From Corticium candelabrum (lineage: Eukaryota > Porifera > Homoscleromorpha > Homosclerophorida > Plakinidae), in contig NC_085099.1 in the NCBI RefSeq assembly GCF_963422355.1, forward strand, positions 2,539,342-2,603,341: a DNA stretch of 64,000 bases. Reading direction: 5' to 3'. Positions 27,317-37,419 of this stretch are shown here, in pieces. The notes beneath the pieces are model-generated. The model saw only the letters and a list, made by a program, of their open reading frames with translations. It was not told the origin of the DNA and searched no databases. How positions within the stretch are numbered: the stretch's first letter is position 1; each line of letters opens with the position of its first letter. The translations under genes and the position numbers were made by a program.

Positions 27317-28128
27317 TGTGTGTTGGTCTATCTGTTTACTCGTGTCTCAACATTTGTTTGTATTGTTTGTATTTGTGATTGTACATATCACATCCTTTAA
27401 TTAATAAACTCGGTTGTCTCCACAGCTGGCAGAGGACTGATACCGAATCCAGCATGGCTATTGTGGAAGTTGGATTGCTGTCTGGTTTTGAAGCCAATCA
27501 GAACGAACTAAGCAACGTAGGACACTATTTTATTGTGTAACTGCATCGAGTCCGTATCTTGTCTGTTTGTTTATCAGTTGGTTGAAAACAATAACATAGA
27601 ACTTCAACGTTTCGAGACTGAGGGCAGGAAGGTAGTGCTATACTTTGACCAGGTACAGCTAGGGCATCATATAAACAGCTGTCAGTTCTACTGACTTGAC
27701 ATTTTTCTTTTTTCAGGTGAAGAAAGACTCTCCTGCTTGTTTCACAATGATTCAAGAACGGACTCATTGTGTGGCCAACATTCAGCCAGCATTCATTCAA
27801 GCTTATTCCTACTACGAACCAGGTATGATATGATCTAGTACAACATTTTCACCCTGTCTTCTTATTGAATTGATGTGAAGATTATCAGACTACAACGTCG
27901 TATCAACCACCATCTGCGTTGTCTGGTGGTCTGGATATGTGCACGTTAGGCAAAGAGATACAAGAGGAAGGGGCTGTTTCGGACGTTACAGATGAGAGTC
28001 CTTCTACTGTGTTTGTTACTTCAGGAGGAGACCAAAGTGATTCAGGTGTGCCGAATCTCTACTGTTCTAAGTTTGTATTTATTACTGTAATATGTCTCTA
28101 TTTAGAGTCTCTGATGGATGCTATGTGA
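13436..28128 (+). CDS. Multidomain thioester protein: WxxW-CUB-MAM-EGF-CUB-alpha-2-macroglobulin
   Basis: One gene of about 50 exons, roughly 2,600 residues, stop TGA at 28126-28128. Nearly all junctions agree in phase, which supports a single polypeptide. It starts with a leucine-rich signal peptide (MLLLLVLLASVLCSSS), so it should be secreted. Order: WxxW module (13719-14178), CUB (14305-14649), MAM (about 14706-15673), a second MAM-like region with an unrecognised Cys-containing insert (15936-16890), MAM (16953-17509), calcium-binding EGF (18061-18183), EGF (18258-18353), CUB (18418-18774), then a full alpha-2-macroglobulin/CD109 body (18833 onward). Landmarks in that body are QTDKPVYKPGQT, KEYVLPKFEI, YFPEAWLW, PDTITTW, thioester GCGEQ, SDGSYAVWGD and the receptor-binding domain ending YYEP. 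No C-terminal hydrophobic GPI signal is seen, unlike CD109. Role by family: protease trapping or covalent opsonisation. Confidence 0.88.
13719..14178 (+). other. WxxW (mucin/CILP) module, two exons
   Basis: Exons 13719-13859 and 14041-14178. They encode ACWTPYYDRNVPNYRDWDE, then CDNPLDIQC, GLDCDSY and finally NYKVRYLCPG. This follows the WxxW family pattern (CWT.W...D.P...D.E, then C..P..I.C, then Y.VR.LC) known from gel-forming mucins and cartilage intermediate layer proteins. It directly follows the signal peptide and a short Glu/Thr-rich linker. Confidence 0.8.
14305..14649 (+). other. First CUB domain exon
   Basis: Begins HCGRSLFLPSGQTTIEAP, with CKWTI in the usual C-x-W position, LTVYDG in the middle and VHVRYSAA towards the end. 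These are standard CUB landmarks. The domain is encoded by a single exon with phase 1 borders, the usual arrangement for shuffled extracellular modules. Confidence 0.85.
15050..15096. repeat. (CA)n microsatellite in intron
   Basis: CA tract within an intron of the first MAM module. This is one of the few CA-oriented tracts in the thioester-protein gene. Confidence 0.95.
15737..15880. repeat. Degenerate (CTGT/TTGT)n in intron
   Basis: Mixed GTTT and CTGT units after the exon ending at 15673, giving meaningless open frames on both strands. Confidence 0.9.
17525..17660. repeat. (GT)n microsatellite with GTGC interruptions
   Basis: Starts about 15 bp after the 5' splice site at 17509/17510. The core near 17588-17615 has GTGCAT/GTGCGT units. 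Confidence 0.96.
18061..18353 (+). other. Two EGF modules, first calcium-binding
   Basis: The first exon (18061-18183) has DKNEC at its start, then CxN-TFGG-xxCxCxxGYEL, matching the calcium-binding EGF consensus. The second exon (18258-18353) has CNSNQCLYGKC and ends CECFSGFTGSNC, an ordinary EGF. Each EGF is a single phase-1 exon. Confidence 0.88.
18418..18774 (+). other. Second CUB domain exon
   Basis: Starts CGPLYLTNETGAIISP, has CNWTIRAPAG in the CxW position, CDREYLRIK in the middle and LFVSYSSSG followed by GTTFRLRYE at the end. This is a canonical CUB. It lies immediately before the macroglobulin part, joined by a short Cys-rich linker exon at 18833-18881. Confidence 0.9.
19730..19804. 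repeat. (GT)n microsatellite fused to a splice donor
   Basis: The donor GTGAGT after LKPYDGN runs directly into the GT tract. Confidence 0.96.
20450..20519. repeat. (GT)n microsatellite in intron
   Basis: GT tract about 55 bp after the 5' splice site at 20394/20395. The rest of this ~770-bp intron (to 21161) is A+T rich with no exon seen. Confidence 0.96.
22828..22915. repeat. (GT)n microsatellite in intron
   Basis: Long GT tract in the intron after the exon ending at 22626. Confidence 0.97.
25141..25212. repeat. (CAGA)n microsatellite in intron
   Basis: CAGA array with CAGG variants, upstream of the thioester exon. Related degenerate CAGA stretches lie at 23920-24400 in the preceding large intron. 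Confidence 0.93.
25297..25839 (+). other. Thioester domain (TED) start: GCGEQ motif and aligned histidine
   Basis: The exon from about 25297 encodes MPYGCGEQNMINFAP, with GCGEQ at 25353-25367, the motif that forms the internal Cys-Gln thioester. The following exons give GYQKELTYQ and SDGSYAVWGD, then a helix with FAQAKPLMYIDD. In the last of these exons, GHFTEPGSCYH places a histidine (25827-25829) where complement C3 and CD109 have the catalytic His and human A2M has Asn. By family knowledge this favours ester bonding to hydroxyl groups. Confidence 0.88.
26882..27821 (+). other. Receptor-binding domain split by a Ser/Thr-rich insertion
   Basis: The exon 26882-27213 begins AEVTYNIPEVDPDDSFSINV, an A2M receptor-binding domain strand. 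It then carries about 75 residues rich in Ser, Thr and Pro before returning to NNQVQLEVCSR. The next exons give SSMAIVEVGLLSGFEA and end AYSYYEP. The insertion resembles a mucin-type O-glycosylated spacer and is not normal for the family. Confidence 0.8.
27228..27315. repeat. (GT)n microsatellite in intron
   Basis: GT tract beginning about 15 bp after the 5' splice site at 27213. Confidence 0.97.
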
Positions 28129-28449
28129 GAACTTAACAATCAAGTTTTCTTGTTTGTTCTACGGCACTGACTTCATTTGGAAGGTTTTTGCTGGATTTTG
28201 CTGCTTTTGTTTTCTTGCATTTGGTGTGCTGCTTTTGCCTTGAACTCGTCGAATGTCTTTGTTGCTGATACTCATGATAAACAGTGAGACCTGTGGAATA
28301 CTAGTATGTGTGCGGGTATGGTTGTTTGTTGTGTGAAGTGGGATAGAGGCCGACAGCGCTTTTTCTGTGGCGTCGCTGGGTTTTGATTCAAAACTGGTCG
28401 GTCTGCCGTTATAAGGTTATAAAAACCTTGTCAATTGTCTAAAGGGCCA

Positions 28450-28544
<95 letters not shown>

Positions 28545-28547
28545 TGT

Positions 28548-28596
<49 letters not shown>

Positions 28597-28604
28597 TGTG
28601 TGTG

Positions 28605-28666
<62 letters not shown>
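28450..28666. repeat. Longest (GT)n array of the window
   Basis: About 215 bp of GT, interrupted by GTGGTGTGG near 28541-28550, GTGG near 28588 and GTGC near 28610. It lies downstream of the thioester-protein stop. Confidence 0.97.
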
Positions 28667-28667
<1 letters not shown>

Positions 28668-29737
28668 ACCTACCAAATTGAGTGGATCACGCATACACCC
28701 ATGTAGCTAGGTCGGGTTTGATTTCATTGATATTCAGGACGCTTGTATAGGATCGCATGTAGGTTTTCACGTTTTGTACGCTATTCGGTGCTAGAGTACA
28801 AGTGGGCTACTGCTGCAGGAGTTGCACTACACATACGTACTAACTGAGGTGGGAGTGGTGAGAGAAAGGTAGGGAAAAATTCTAATGGAGGCCATGGCCT
28901 CTTTGGTTCCCACATTTCCTACACCTATGATAGTCATGTTATCCTCTTATATAATCGTGTAGTCGCGCTTTAGTGCGTTAGCACTACATTCACAAGATGC
29001 TAGGAAAATGTTGGAAAGCTAAAATTTTAGCTGTTTAATCACTTTCTAATCTAAGCTCTGCGTGCTAGCAGTGCACTTGGCTTTATTTCACTAGATTTCA
29101 CTGCGCGTAACTAGAGCCAGTCTCCGACTTTCTTCGCTGCCTAGGCCGTTCCGCGGTCGACCCGAAGAGACATCCGGGGAACGGCAAGAGCGGAGAGACT
29201 CGCTCGAATTTATCTGACACTGCGTGGGTGTGTAAGATAAAAGTCTGACAAACCTACCCAAAGAATTTTTAGTTGACGTATATCTAGGCAAGAAGCGAAC
29301 CTTGATGCACTACGCGAGGGTTCGACCTTTAGCAATGGCGTCAAGCTCAGCCTCGAAGCAGGCCTGAACTCAGACAGTGCATTACAGTAATTGTGAGGAG
29401 TGGGTTGAGTCAATCGGGAGCGGGATACTTCATGTGAATGGTACTGTATCACTAAAAGCTATAGCTGTCAGACTCTGCAGCTGCATTCCTGCATGAGTGC
29501 ACATGCAGAGGGAAGAAAACAAATGGGATATCCGTACATCGACAGTATAGATAATGAGAACGTGCAAGATTGTCAACATTGTTCTCGACCTTCTTTCTGT
29601 ATGGCGGCTAGACCCGCTTTAGTCGGATTGTAATTGACGTCTGAAGCAGAATACCGAAACTCGGACTTCACCAATTTCTGTGCTGCCTAGTAAGTTTCAG
29701 CCATGCAGCCACCATGTACAGTAGCCATGCACTGAGC

Positions 29738-29820
29738 TAGTCTCGGCTTCCCAGACCCGTGTAGCGCCGATTCAAAATCGTTTTGAATCGGCGCTACACG
29801 GGTCTGGGAGGCCAAGGCTA
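29738..29820. mobile_element. Palindromic MITE-like element, TAGTCTCG ends
   Basis: Near-perfect hairpin. The inner arms 29750-29777 and 29781-29808 are exact complements around a TCG loop. The outer parts, up to TAG/CTA, match with a few mismatches. The termini share TAGTCTCG with the elements at 37066, 52613 and 58851, although the interior differs. Confidence 0.8.
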
Positions 29821-30391
29821 GCATTGAGCCACAAGTAGAGTACGACCGCAGCATGGTGTAGATATATTTAGAGACATAACTTAGCAGCAAGCGGATTCGT
29901 TACAATAAAAATGTTGATCTGAGCGCTAGCGAGCAATTACGCACATGTTGCTAAGTTAGACTCAAAGAACCAGAAGGTCTCTACCCGGCTTGTATCACCC
30001 AGCTGAGGCGTTGATATCCTTGCACAAACAATTCACGTCTTGATAAACCAGTAGCCCCAGGCAGTTATACGGCCTGATTTATTGACCTGTCAATATGTAG
30101 CGGAAGTGGATATGTCACTTATTGTAAGCGAATACTGGACACTGATTGGCGCAGACGAAGCTAGGGTGCTACTATGCTAAACATAAAGCTGGATCAAACT
30201 GTTTGCATAAAATTTCTACAACAACATTGCGTGCGATACGATGTGGGTTTCAGGCCACTCCTCAAAGCCTACTAGGACTCAAATTTCTTGTGAGCAACTA
30301 CAGTATCTTTCGCGCACGTTAGTCTGGATCACTTGAGTGAATCCGGCGTCCTGAGTACACGAAGAGAGGAGAAGAGCGGGAAGAAACAAAT

Positions 30392-31866
30392 ATGGAAGAT
30401 CCAGACACTGAAAGAAAGCTGAGAACGTGCAAGACTATGAATATTGCTCTCGTCGTTACCATCGTCGTTCTCGTCTTGGTGATTTGCATTGCTATACCGT
30501 TAGTCGCAAAGGAGAATGGTGGGTTGATGCAAACTGTCGTCGTCTCTATATCTTCCTAGATATCTGGCTGCATACGGTAAAACTTATTCTAGAGCTTTTA
30601 TCTCTCGATGTAGGCGACAGTGAACAAGTAGGTTCTACAAGATCTACTTCTAGTAACGGCCAAACATCACTACCGTTGGCAAGGGTAGTGCAACCATGCA
30701 ACCTCAGTTCCCCTGACGACGCGGATGTCCAAGACGTCATCATCGTGGGCGGAGGTCCTGCGGGAACGTTCGTCGGCTATCGCCTCAAAACAGAAAACAC
30801 ATCAGTACAATACAAAGTTTTACTACTGGAAGCGACCAACCGCATCGGAGGACGACTGTATTCGGTGCATTTACCGGACATTGACTTTAACGTTGCGGAA
30901 CTGGGAGGAATGCGTTTCATTCCGGACTCTCAGCCTTACGTTACAAAAGTCATCAAGGAAATGAATATTCCCCACAAGCCATTTCTTATGGATGAAGAAA
31001 ACGATGCCAGACCATATTTATTTCGCGATGTATTTGTTCAGCAGAAAGATTTGAAGACGGCAGGGAAAGCTGCTTACAAACTGAAGAAGGAAGAAGAAGA
31101 TCTAACTCCTAGCCAGGTTTCAGAGTAAGTGCACGTGACAAAATGTTAGATTGTACTTTTACTAAGTCAAAATAATTACCGTTTTCAGTTTGGTGTTTGA
31201 GGCTAACGTACCACCAGATCAGAGACATTTGAATCCAGATGAGATGATGACAGTCGATGGATTTCCTTTACTTCATTACGGGTAATCTAATTATTTATTA
31301 TAATATAATACTGGAGTGGATGCAACCACTAAAATGTCTGCCACTCGTTGTAGGACGGTGAATACTTACAACTTAGTCAATGCCAGTGATGACGCACACA
31401 ATTATGTCATAGCCGGAAATGGATATTCGGATATTTATACCAATTACAACGCTGCTAACTCCATTGGAGACACCAACGATACTTCTCGTAGTAACGCCTA
31501 TAGAGCACCGGATGACGGTATGCACACTATACCAATAAGAATGGCAGAAGAGTTTATGAGCTTGGGTGGCAGGTACGCTAGACATCAATCAGTGCCTATG
31601 TATAGTAAAATCTTTTAGCTTACGTCCGTAGTTGTCCGTCTTTTAGTGTGCGTGCAATTGCATGGGTGCGTAGATAAAAAATTATAAGGCGAGAAAGAGG
31701 AAGGGAAGAAAAGAGGAGATGGTAAGAAAAGAGAAGGGAAAGAAGGGAAGAGAGAGTGGGAGAAAGAAGGAAAAGAAGGTCTATGAAACGAGAGACAAGT
31801 AGGAACACGAAGGAAGCAATACTTTTTCTTTATCTGTCTTAGAGACTATACATGCATGATTTATAC

Positions 31867-31925
<59 letters not shown>

Positions 31926-33633
31926 GTAGGATTGATTATTTTATCAATTCACTGTTTGTGTATATTAACTTGCTGTTGCAATCGTAATCAAACTTTCACA
32001 AACCGTACACGATGCATGCAAAACAAGACGGTGCAGTTAACTAAACTGCTTCTCTCTCTACGTCTAGAATCAAGAAGAAGACAACTGTAACTGCGATAGA
32101 TGAGTGCGAGTTCCCAAACGCGCAAAAAGTGTATCTACTGACAACCTACAACTATGAGACACTGGAGACGGTAACTGCTGCATTGTTATGTCACCACTGA
32201 CGACCTATATAGATTCACGTTGTGACTAAGCTGTTTCATTATGTTTAGGCACAGTACATTGCTCGTAAAGTTGTTTTGGCTGTGACGAGATCTCAATTGA
32301 AGAGAATACATTGGGATGCATTGTGGACATCTCCAAAGAGGGAATTAGTAGATGCGGTAATAAGTCATCAAGCCGCTAAAATATTTTTTGCGTTTGAAGA
32401 GCCATGGTGGCGCAAAGAGAGTCTGCAATACTTAAACCTAACGCAAGGTCGTTCCATCTCTAGCCTTCCTAGCAGACAGACTTATTACTTCACTGCACCA
32501 AATCCAGCTGTCAACAACCGCTCGTTCATCATGCTTTACAATGACGGCCAGTTTGCTAAATTCTGGGAAGCTTTGGCTTCTGACTCTTTCAACAAGTTTC
32601 CCACTTCTAATTCGGCCATATTTCCTATGACTGACACTCTGGTAAAGGAAGTAGTCAAAGAGTTGGCTCTCAACCACAACACAACAGAGGACGTCATTGG
32701 TCGGCCATACTTTGGATGGATTATGGTGTGGGACAATGATCTGCTACCAAGATACGTTGAAGGATACGGTCCTTATATGCCAAGTGAGATATGTACATGC
32801 AGATTTTAGTTAGGATACAGCTAGAATATATAGGCACCCGTTTTCTGTTGATCTCTAGCTGTAGTGTAGAGTACTGCATGAAAATATTGCTTGGACATCC
32901 TTGCAAAACGACACCAAACCGAGCTAGCGGGTCGAATTGTGTCGTTGTGTTTGTTGTTGTGGTTGTCGTTGGTACCGTTGTCCACACGAAAATCGCCACA
33001 TATCATCATAGCATGGGATATGACAATACAGGAGCTCTGTAAACTTACTGGTGCTGCACTGTGACGAAGACTTTGGAAGCAAGAAAGAGCGACGAGGATT
33101 GGGCATGCGTCGATAGATGTGCGACTGTGATGCTTGGTACATCTAATACATGCAGTACAGTAATGCGCACGGGGTATCTGCTCTATGTATGAGCTCTACG
33201 TATAGTTTTTGCTGCTAGCACCATCAAAATCTTTTGACTTTCTTTACAACATCTTTACTCTAGAGATGTCTATATATGTATACATCCGTCAGAGAAACGT
33301 CGCTAGTATATATCTACGCATATATATGCATGCACTTGCAAACAAAGTTTGCTGTGAAAATTGTGCTTTGTAGGTGAGTCATGGACTTTGTGGGCTCCTG
33401 GATACAACTACACAGAAGAAACGAGAAATATTATCAAATTGGACGAGAACCAGGACATCTTCATATGTGGATCGGTTTATTCCGTTCAACAGGGGTGGAC
33501 TGAGGGTGCACTCGAGCATGCTGATACAATGTTGACAACTCATTTCAACATTCCATCTTACCTAGCACCGTCTGCGATGGTGGCAATGAAACAATCGTTT
33601 TACGCCAAAAGAAGAGTCCCTTTATATCCGTGA
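30392..33633 (+). CDS. Membrane-anchored FAD amine/L-amino-acid oxidase, copy A
   Basis: Exons 30392-30518, 30614-31124, 31189-31281, 31354-31572, 32068-32170, 32249-32783 and 33374-33633. They sum to 1,848 bp and 615 residues with no frame break. A short basic N-terminus is followed by a hydrophobic segment (about residues 16-38), a likely signal anchor giving a type II topology. A Ser/Thr-rich stalk comes next, then the FAD Rossmann motif VIIVGGGPAGTF (residues ~84-95), LLLEATNRIGGRLYS, EEPWW, and the C-terminal FAD-binding IFICGSVYSVQQGWTEGAL. The family oxidises amines or L-amino acids to the oxo acid or aldehyde plus hydrogen peroxide. The layout resembles antimicrobial LAAOs such as molluscan aplysianin/escapin. 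The substrate is inferred, not shown. Start chosen because all full copies share this ATG context. Confidence 0.88.
31690..31800. repeat. Polypurine (GA-rich) tract in intron 4 of oxidase copy A
   Basis: G/A-only-like stretch of about 110 bp. Counterparts occur in the same intron of copies B (44478-44530 and 44770-44815), C (50105-50250), D (55310-55350) and, on the other strand, E (about 61920-62060). Confidence 0.7.
31868..31923. repeat. (TA)n microsatellite in intron 4 of copy A
   Basis: TA tract absent at the equivalent place in copies B and C, so gained after duplication or expanded only here. Confidence 0.95.
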
Positions 33634-34149
33634 CATACAGTTTCACTAACTAGTAACTTTATTAGGAGAAGGAACTGTCGAGGCTTAGTTGCTGTACTTG
33701 TTTCTTAGTCTAGAGATATGGCCATGGATATAGCATGTTAGAGTTTTCGTTCTGTCTCAAGACTAATTGTCTAGAGTTTGCTTGTCGTTCTGACTATACT
33801 ACTAGCTAGCTAGATCGAAAACATTAGCAACAGTTTGTCCTCTAGATGTCTAAAATGCTTTAGTTGATTAAATAAGTAATACATTTTATTACACGATCGT
33901 TCGTTTCAATAGCTCTAGTGACTGTTGATCCTAGCTAGACGAGCCTCCAGCTCGTGATACTAAATTCAAACTTGGCGACACGTTGCTGCGGTGGAAAATA
34001 TTTTTGCTGTTTGTTGTTGATTTGCACGTTTCAGTTGTACAGTCATTCATTGAGTGTAAATTATGTAAGTACAGTACATAATACGGAAGGAACCATTCTG
34101 TTTAGCGCGCGTTAGACCGCATACTTGATCTATTCCCGTGTTCCTGCGT
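33634..34149. other. Copy A 3' flank and promoter-like segment of the next fragment
   Basis: 33634-33900 is the 3' flank of copy A, also found after copy B. From about 33950 the sequence resembles 46925-47110, the 5' flank of copy C, including a shared segment near TTGATTTGCACGTTTCAGTT. ATTAAA near 33868 may be a polyadenylation signal. Confidence 0.55.
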
Positions 34150-34680
34150 ACACAAAGAGAATGAAGAAAACAACTAAAACTTGAACTGAAATATCTACAC
34201 ACCGACAGAACGTGCAAGATTGCCAACATTGTTCTCGTTGTTGACATTGTCGTTCTCTAGTTGCAGACCGCTAGTCGCAAAGGACAATATCGATGGTGAT
34301 GCAGACCGGACCGCCCTTGTACCGTCGTCTTAAATCTACCGAATACAGTCGCCCTCCAATGCGGTCGGTCGCTTCCAGTAGTAAAACGTTGCATTGCATT
34401 TTCGGTTTTGAAACGATAGCCGACAAAAGTTCCCGCAGGACAATGATGACGTGTTGGACAATGATGACGTGTTGGACAGTGATGACGTGTTGGACATCCG
34501 CGTCCTCAAAGAAACTGAGGTTACATGGTTGCACTACCCTTGCAAACGGAAGTGGTGTTGGTCAATCCTGCTGTCTAGAGTGTTGGATTTTTTGTCGTCG
34601 TCGCCTATAGTCTAGACAAGAAGAGACAAATGTGCTATTCTACGGTTAACTTAAATTTGCTGGGCATTGACTCTAGTAAC
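34150..34680. pseudogene. Oxidase pseudogene fragment with an inverted exon 2
   Basis: 34205-34300 (+) resembles exon 1 of copy C (the hydrophobic anchor coding part) but contains deletions and an in-frame stop. The following 34320-34610 matches the start of exon 2 in reverse orientation, reading on the minus strand LLLEATDRIGGRLYS and the upstream VQPCNLS part. Plus-strand similarity resumes near 34645 with the segment for the GIDF stretch. An 18-bp unit is triplicated at 34440-34493. No coding potential remains. Confidence 0.75.
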
Positions 34681-35039
34681 GCTAGAGTCTTAGAGACAAA
34701 TCTTAAATTCGCAAATTACGTTACGCCTTTCATGCAACAAGCTAAGGCTTACATATGTTAAAGAGGACTCGACATAAATGCAAAACGCAGTTGTTGGCCG
34801 TCCATCAGACGTGGCTATCCGGAACAAAATAAGCGAAAGAAACGTCGAAGTGGGCGTAGCCGTAAACCGTCTTTCCATGAGATTGACGTTATCCGTACGT
34901 TAAATTATCAAACGGAATTAATATGTAGAGATGTTTAGCTAACTTAGACTCTTTCTTATCCATACAAAGACACGTACGTAGAACAATAAACTCAGCCGGA
35001 CTAACGCCAGTTAGCAGCATCCTTTTCCGTAACTAGAGT
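34681..35039. other. Unassigned spacer
   Basis: No feature recognised. It joins the oxidase pseudogene to the degraded transposon copy. Confidence 0.4.
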
Positions 35040-36960
35040 TGTCGGATTTCGTTTCGTGATGGATCATCAGATGTCGTTTTCTTTGTGTCATTCGCTTTCT
35101 GTAAAATTTGTCGAGCGAGATCCTTACTGTTTGAGTTGCCTATGCCATGTGATGGCGAAAGAGAAGGGCGAGTTGACACTGTTTACGTAATTACTGAGAA
35201 TAGTTGGAAGACACTATCATAACTACGGCACGCAGCTGATGTTCTGCGTGACGATGTGTGGAAGACTTTGAAATCATTTCAGCCTACTCAACCGGTCGGT
35301 GGGTATCACAGACGCTGCTACCAAGCTTAGACACACAAAAAATGTCTGAAAAGAATGAGGGTCTCGAGAGCTCGTCAAGATGCAGCTAGTGATGGCGGTA
35401 AGTCTAATGATAGTGATAATGACTGTGACGAGCCTTCAAGGAAGGTAGGTACTTCTCTAGCGTCTTCTAGAAAAACAAGAAAAATTGCACAGAAATCAAA
35501 CATGGCAGCTTGTCTGTTTTGTCAGCAACTGCGTCATAAAGGACGATTAAACGACAAATGCAGTTGTCAATATAGCGTCTGGTGTAGTGACTACTACTAA
35601 TATCCAGCAAGACCTTTTAAAATGCTTACAGTAAGCGTGAAATAGCTCTGAAATCGTTTATCAAGGAACGTCTGGAAAGCTCAAATGATCCCTTCCACAA
35701 TGTTATATCAAGACTAAAGTTAAAATTGTTTAGCAGGTTTTCTTCTTCCATTAAAAAGATTGGTAGCAGAGGTTGTAGTGTAGGCAGATCGAGGAATATT
35801 TGCACTTCTTGTTGTTAAAGCACAAAACGGTCAATTGATTTGCGCAGTTTTCACCCATTCGCTTGGTCCCATTCCCTGGTGTCTAGCTAGTGCTGACGGA
35901 ACCCCAGCAAAAACGGTCAAATCAAAGCTTTTGCATCTAATAGAAGCTGGCACTTCTCCTGTAGACACTATACCATTAGATGCTGTGTGGTTGGTTGACG
36001 GTAGGGCGGTACTCCAGACACTTAACTCGTTTCGCAGCAATTCTACTTTTGCTATTCTTGCAGAGCGTATGTTTTCAATAGTTACAGCGCCGTTTATATC
36101 CGGAAGTCGACGAATAGACTTTGTGGTGAACCGTGGCCAGTAACGTAGTGTTTCCATCAAAAACTGTGAACGAGCTACGCGATCGCGTTCTGGATGTGTG
36201 CGCATTTCGATACTTTACAGTAATCAGCCTCTTCCTGGTCAGTGGAAAAATACGTCTCAAACGGCGATAGCAAGTCAGAGCTGGCACGGTTCCTTTGTCA
36301 AGAATGGCAAAAGCAAGAGTATGCAGTGGAACTGTTTAACTAGTGTCTGTTTGCCATGCACAGCGGGGAGCATGTGCTACTGACTATCTAGCAACGATGG
36401 AAAGACAGTAACAGTCAATGAAGAGTATGCATTCTCTATGCGGCTGTTCTCATGAAGAATCTGACACACGGCTCCTCTTACATGCTGCGCATGCTGCAGA
36501 CAATGCATACTCTTTGCAGGTATTGTTAGAAAGTCGGCGGACACAGATGTCGCTGTCCTTGCCTGCATGCTTTGTACACTATACCGCAGTCTTAGCCTTT
36601 ACTTTCGTACTGGAACGAAGCAACGTACCAGGTTTATTCCACTTTATACTGTAGCAGCAAAACTTGGAGATGAAGTGCTTGGCTTGGTGGGATTACTTAG
36701 ATTCACTGGATGTGACTCAACGAGCGCCTTCGTAGGCAAAAGAAAGAAAACAGCTTTGGAACTAATGAGACGTTATCCCAAGTTTGCAGCAACGATGTCA
36801 CAGCTTGGTCACGAATTTCATCCTTCAGAGGAGTTGCAAGACTTATGTGAAGAACTTACTTGTTCGTTAAATGGTAACGTCCGTGAATGAAGTATACGGT
36901 ATTGCATGTTCGTCATGTTCACGGTCTTCCCAATGCTACCGACTGCCTCCAACTAAGGAC
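35040..36960 (+). pseudogene. Degraded copy of a transposon-associated protein gene
   Basis: Broken frames on the plus strand match, piece by piece, the better preserved minus-strand element at 39.1-42.1 kb: LGPIPWCLASADG at about 35860-35900 (LGPVPWSLASVDE there), RIDFVVNR near 36110 (RIDFVVDR), CSHEESDTRLLLHAAHAA near 36440-36500 (CCHEEADTRLLLHAAHAA) and FTGCDSTSAFVGKRKKTALEL near 36700-36760. Upstream, GGYHRRCYQA and CLFCQQLRHKGR look like an N-terminal zinc-binding region. Stops and frameshifts separate the pieces. This family is often seen as multicopy uncharacterised proteins in invertebrate and fish genomes. Its enzymatic nature is unknown to me. Confidence 0.75.
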
Positions 36961-37065
36961 GCTGCTATAGAAAGCATGTCGCAAGAGCAGCCTATCAAGC
37001 TGAGATATGGAGGTGAGCCCTAGTATGTGATCCAAACATATTCCAAGTCCCAGCATGTGCGGTTG

Positions 37066-37125
37066 TAGTCTCGCGTAGCCAGACCATCTCTAGGCGGAGG
37101 TGGTCTAGCTAGCTACGCGAGACTA
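37066..37125. mobile_element. 60-bp palindromic MITE with TAGTCTCGCGTAGC ends
   Basis: Left end TAGTCTCGCGTAGC and right end GCTACGCGAGACTA are exact complements. The interior AGACCATCTC/GGTGGTCT pairs partly. The element is almost all hairpin. A short CGGTTG occurs in both flanks and may be a target duplication. Confidence 0.82.
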
Positions 37126-37419
37126 GCACGGTTGGATTTTGAAAGAAAGTCAGCTCTCCATTGACTGGATGTCGCAATATCCAGCAGCACGAGTTATTTC
37201 TTGTGCCAAAAGACGGAGAGAACTCCGAAGATGATTCTTATATATCCGATGAATGGATAGATGCATAAATAAACAATAAGTTTGTCGTATGAAAGTTCAA
37301 AAGCAATTGTTATTAACTGATGTATACTTATGTTTGCAATGTACGAGTCGTTTGACTTGTTAATTATTAATTAAACGGTAAATGTAAATTAATAATTGTT
37401 TTATCAATGTGCTAACCGA

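Larger units (their letters stand above)
28129..30391. other. Intergenic region between thioester protein and oxidase cluster
   Basis: No exon is supported. It holds the large GT array at 28450-28666, a palindromic MITE at 29738-29820 and, from about 30250, a promoter-proximal segment that recurs upstream of oxidase copy B (about 43045-43190). Confidence 0.55.

Noticed and set aside
29091-29452. Minus-strand frames of 66 and 80 codons
   Set aside because: Ser/Arg-rich without recognisable features, next to palindromic DNA. Not supported as exons.
32438-32736. Conserved minus-strand frames opposite exon 6 of the oxidases (also at 45438, 50850, 57309 and 61070)
   Set aside because: They recur only because exon 6 is conserved. 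They are antisense shadows without independent support.
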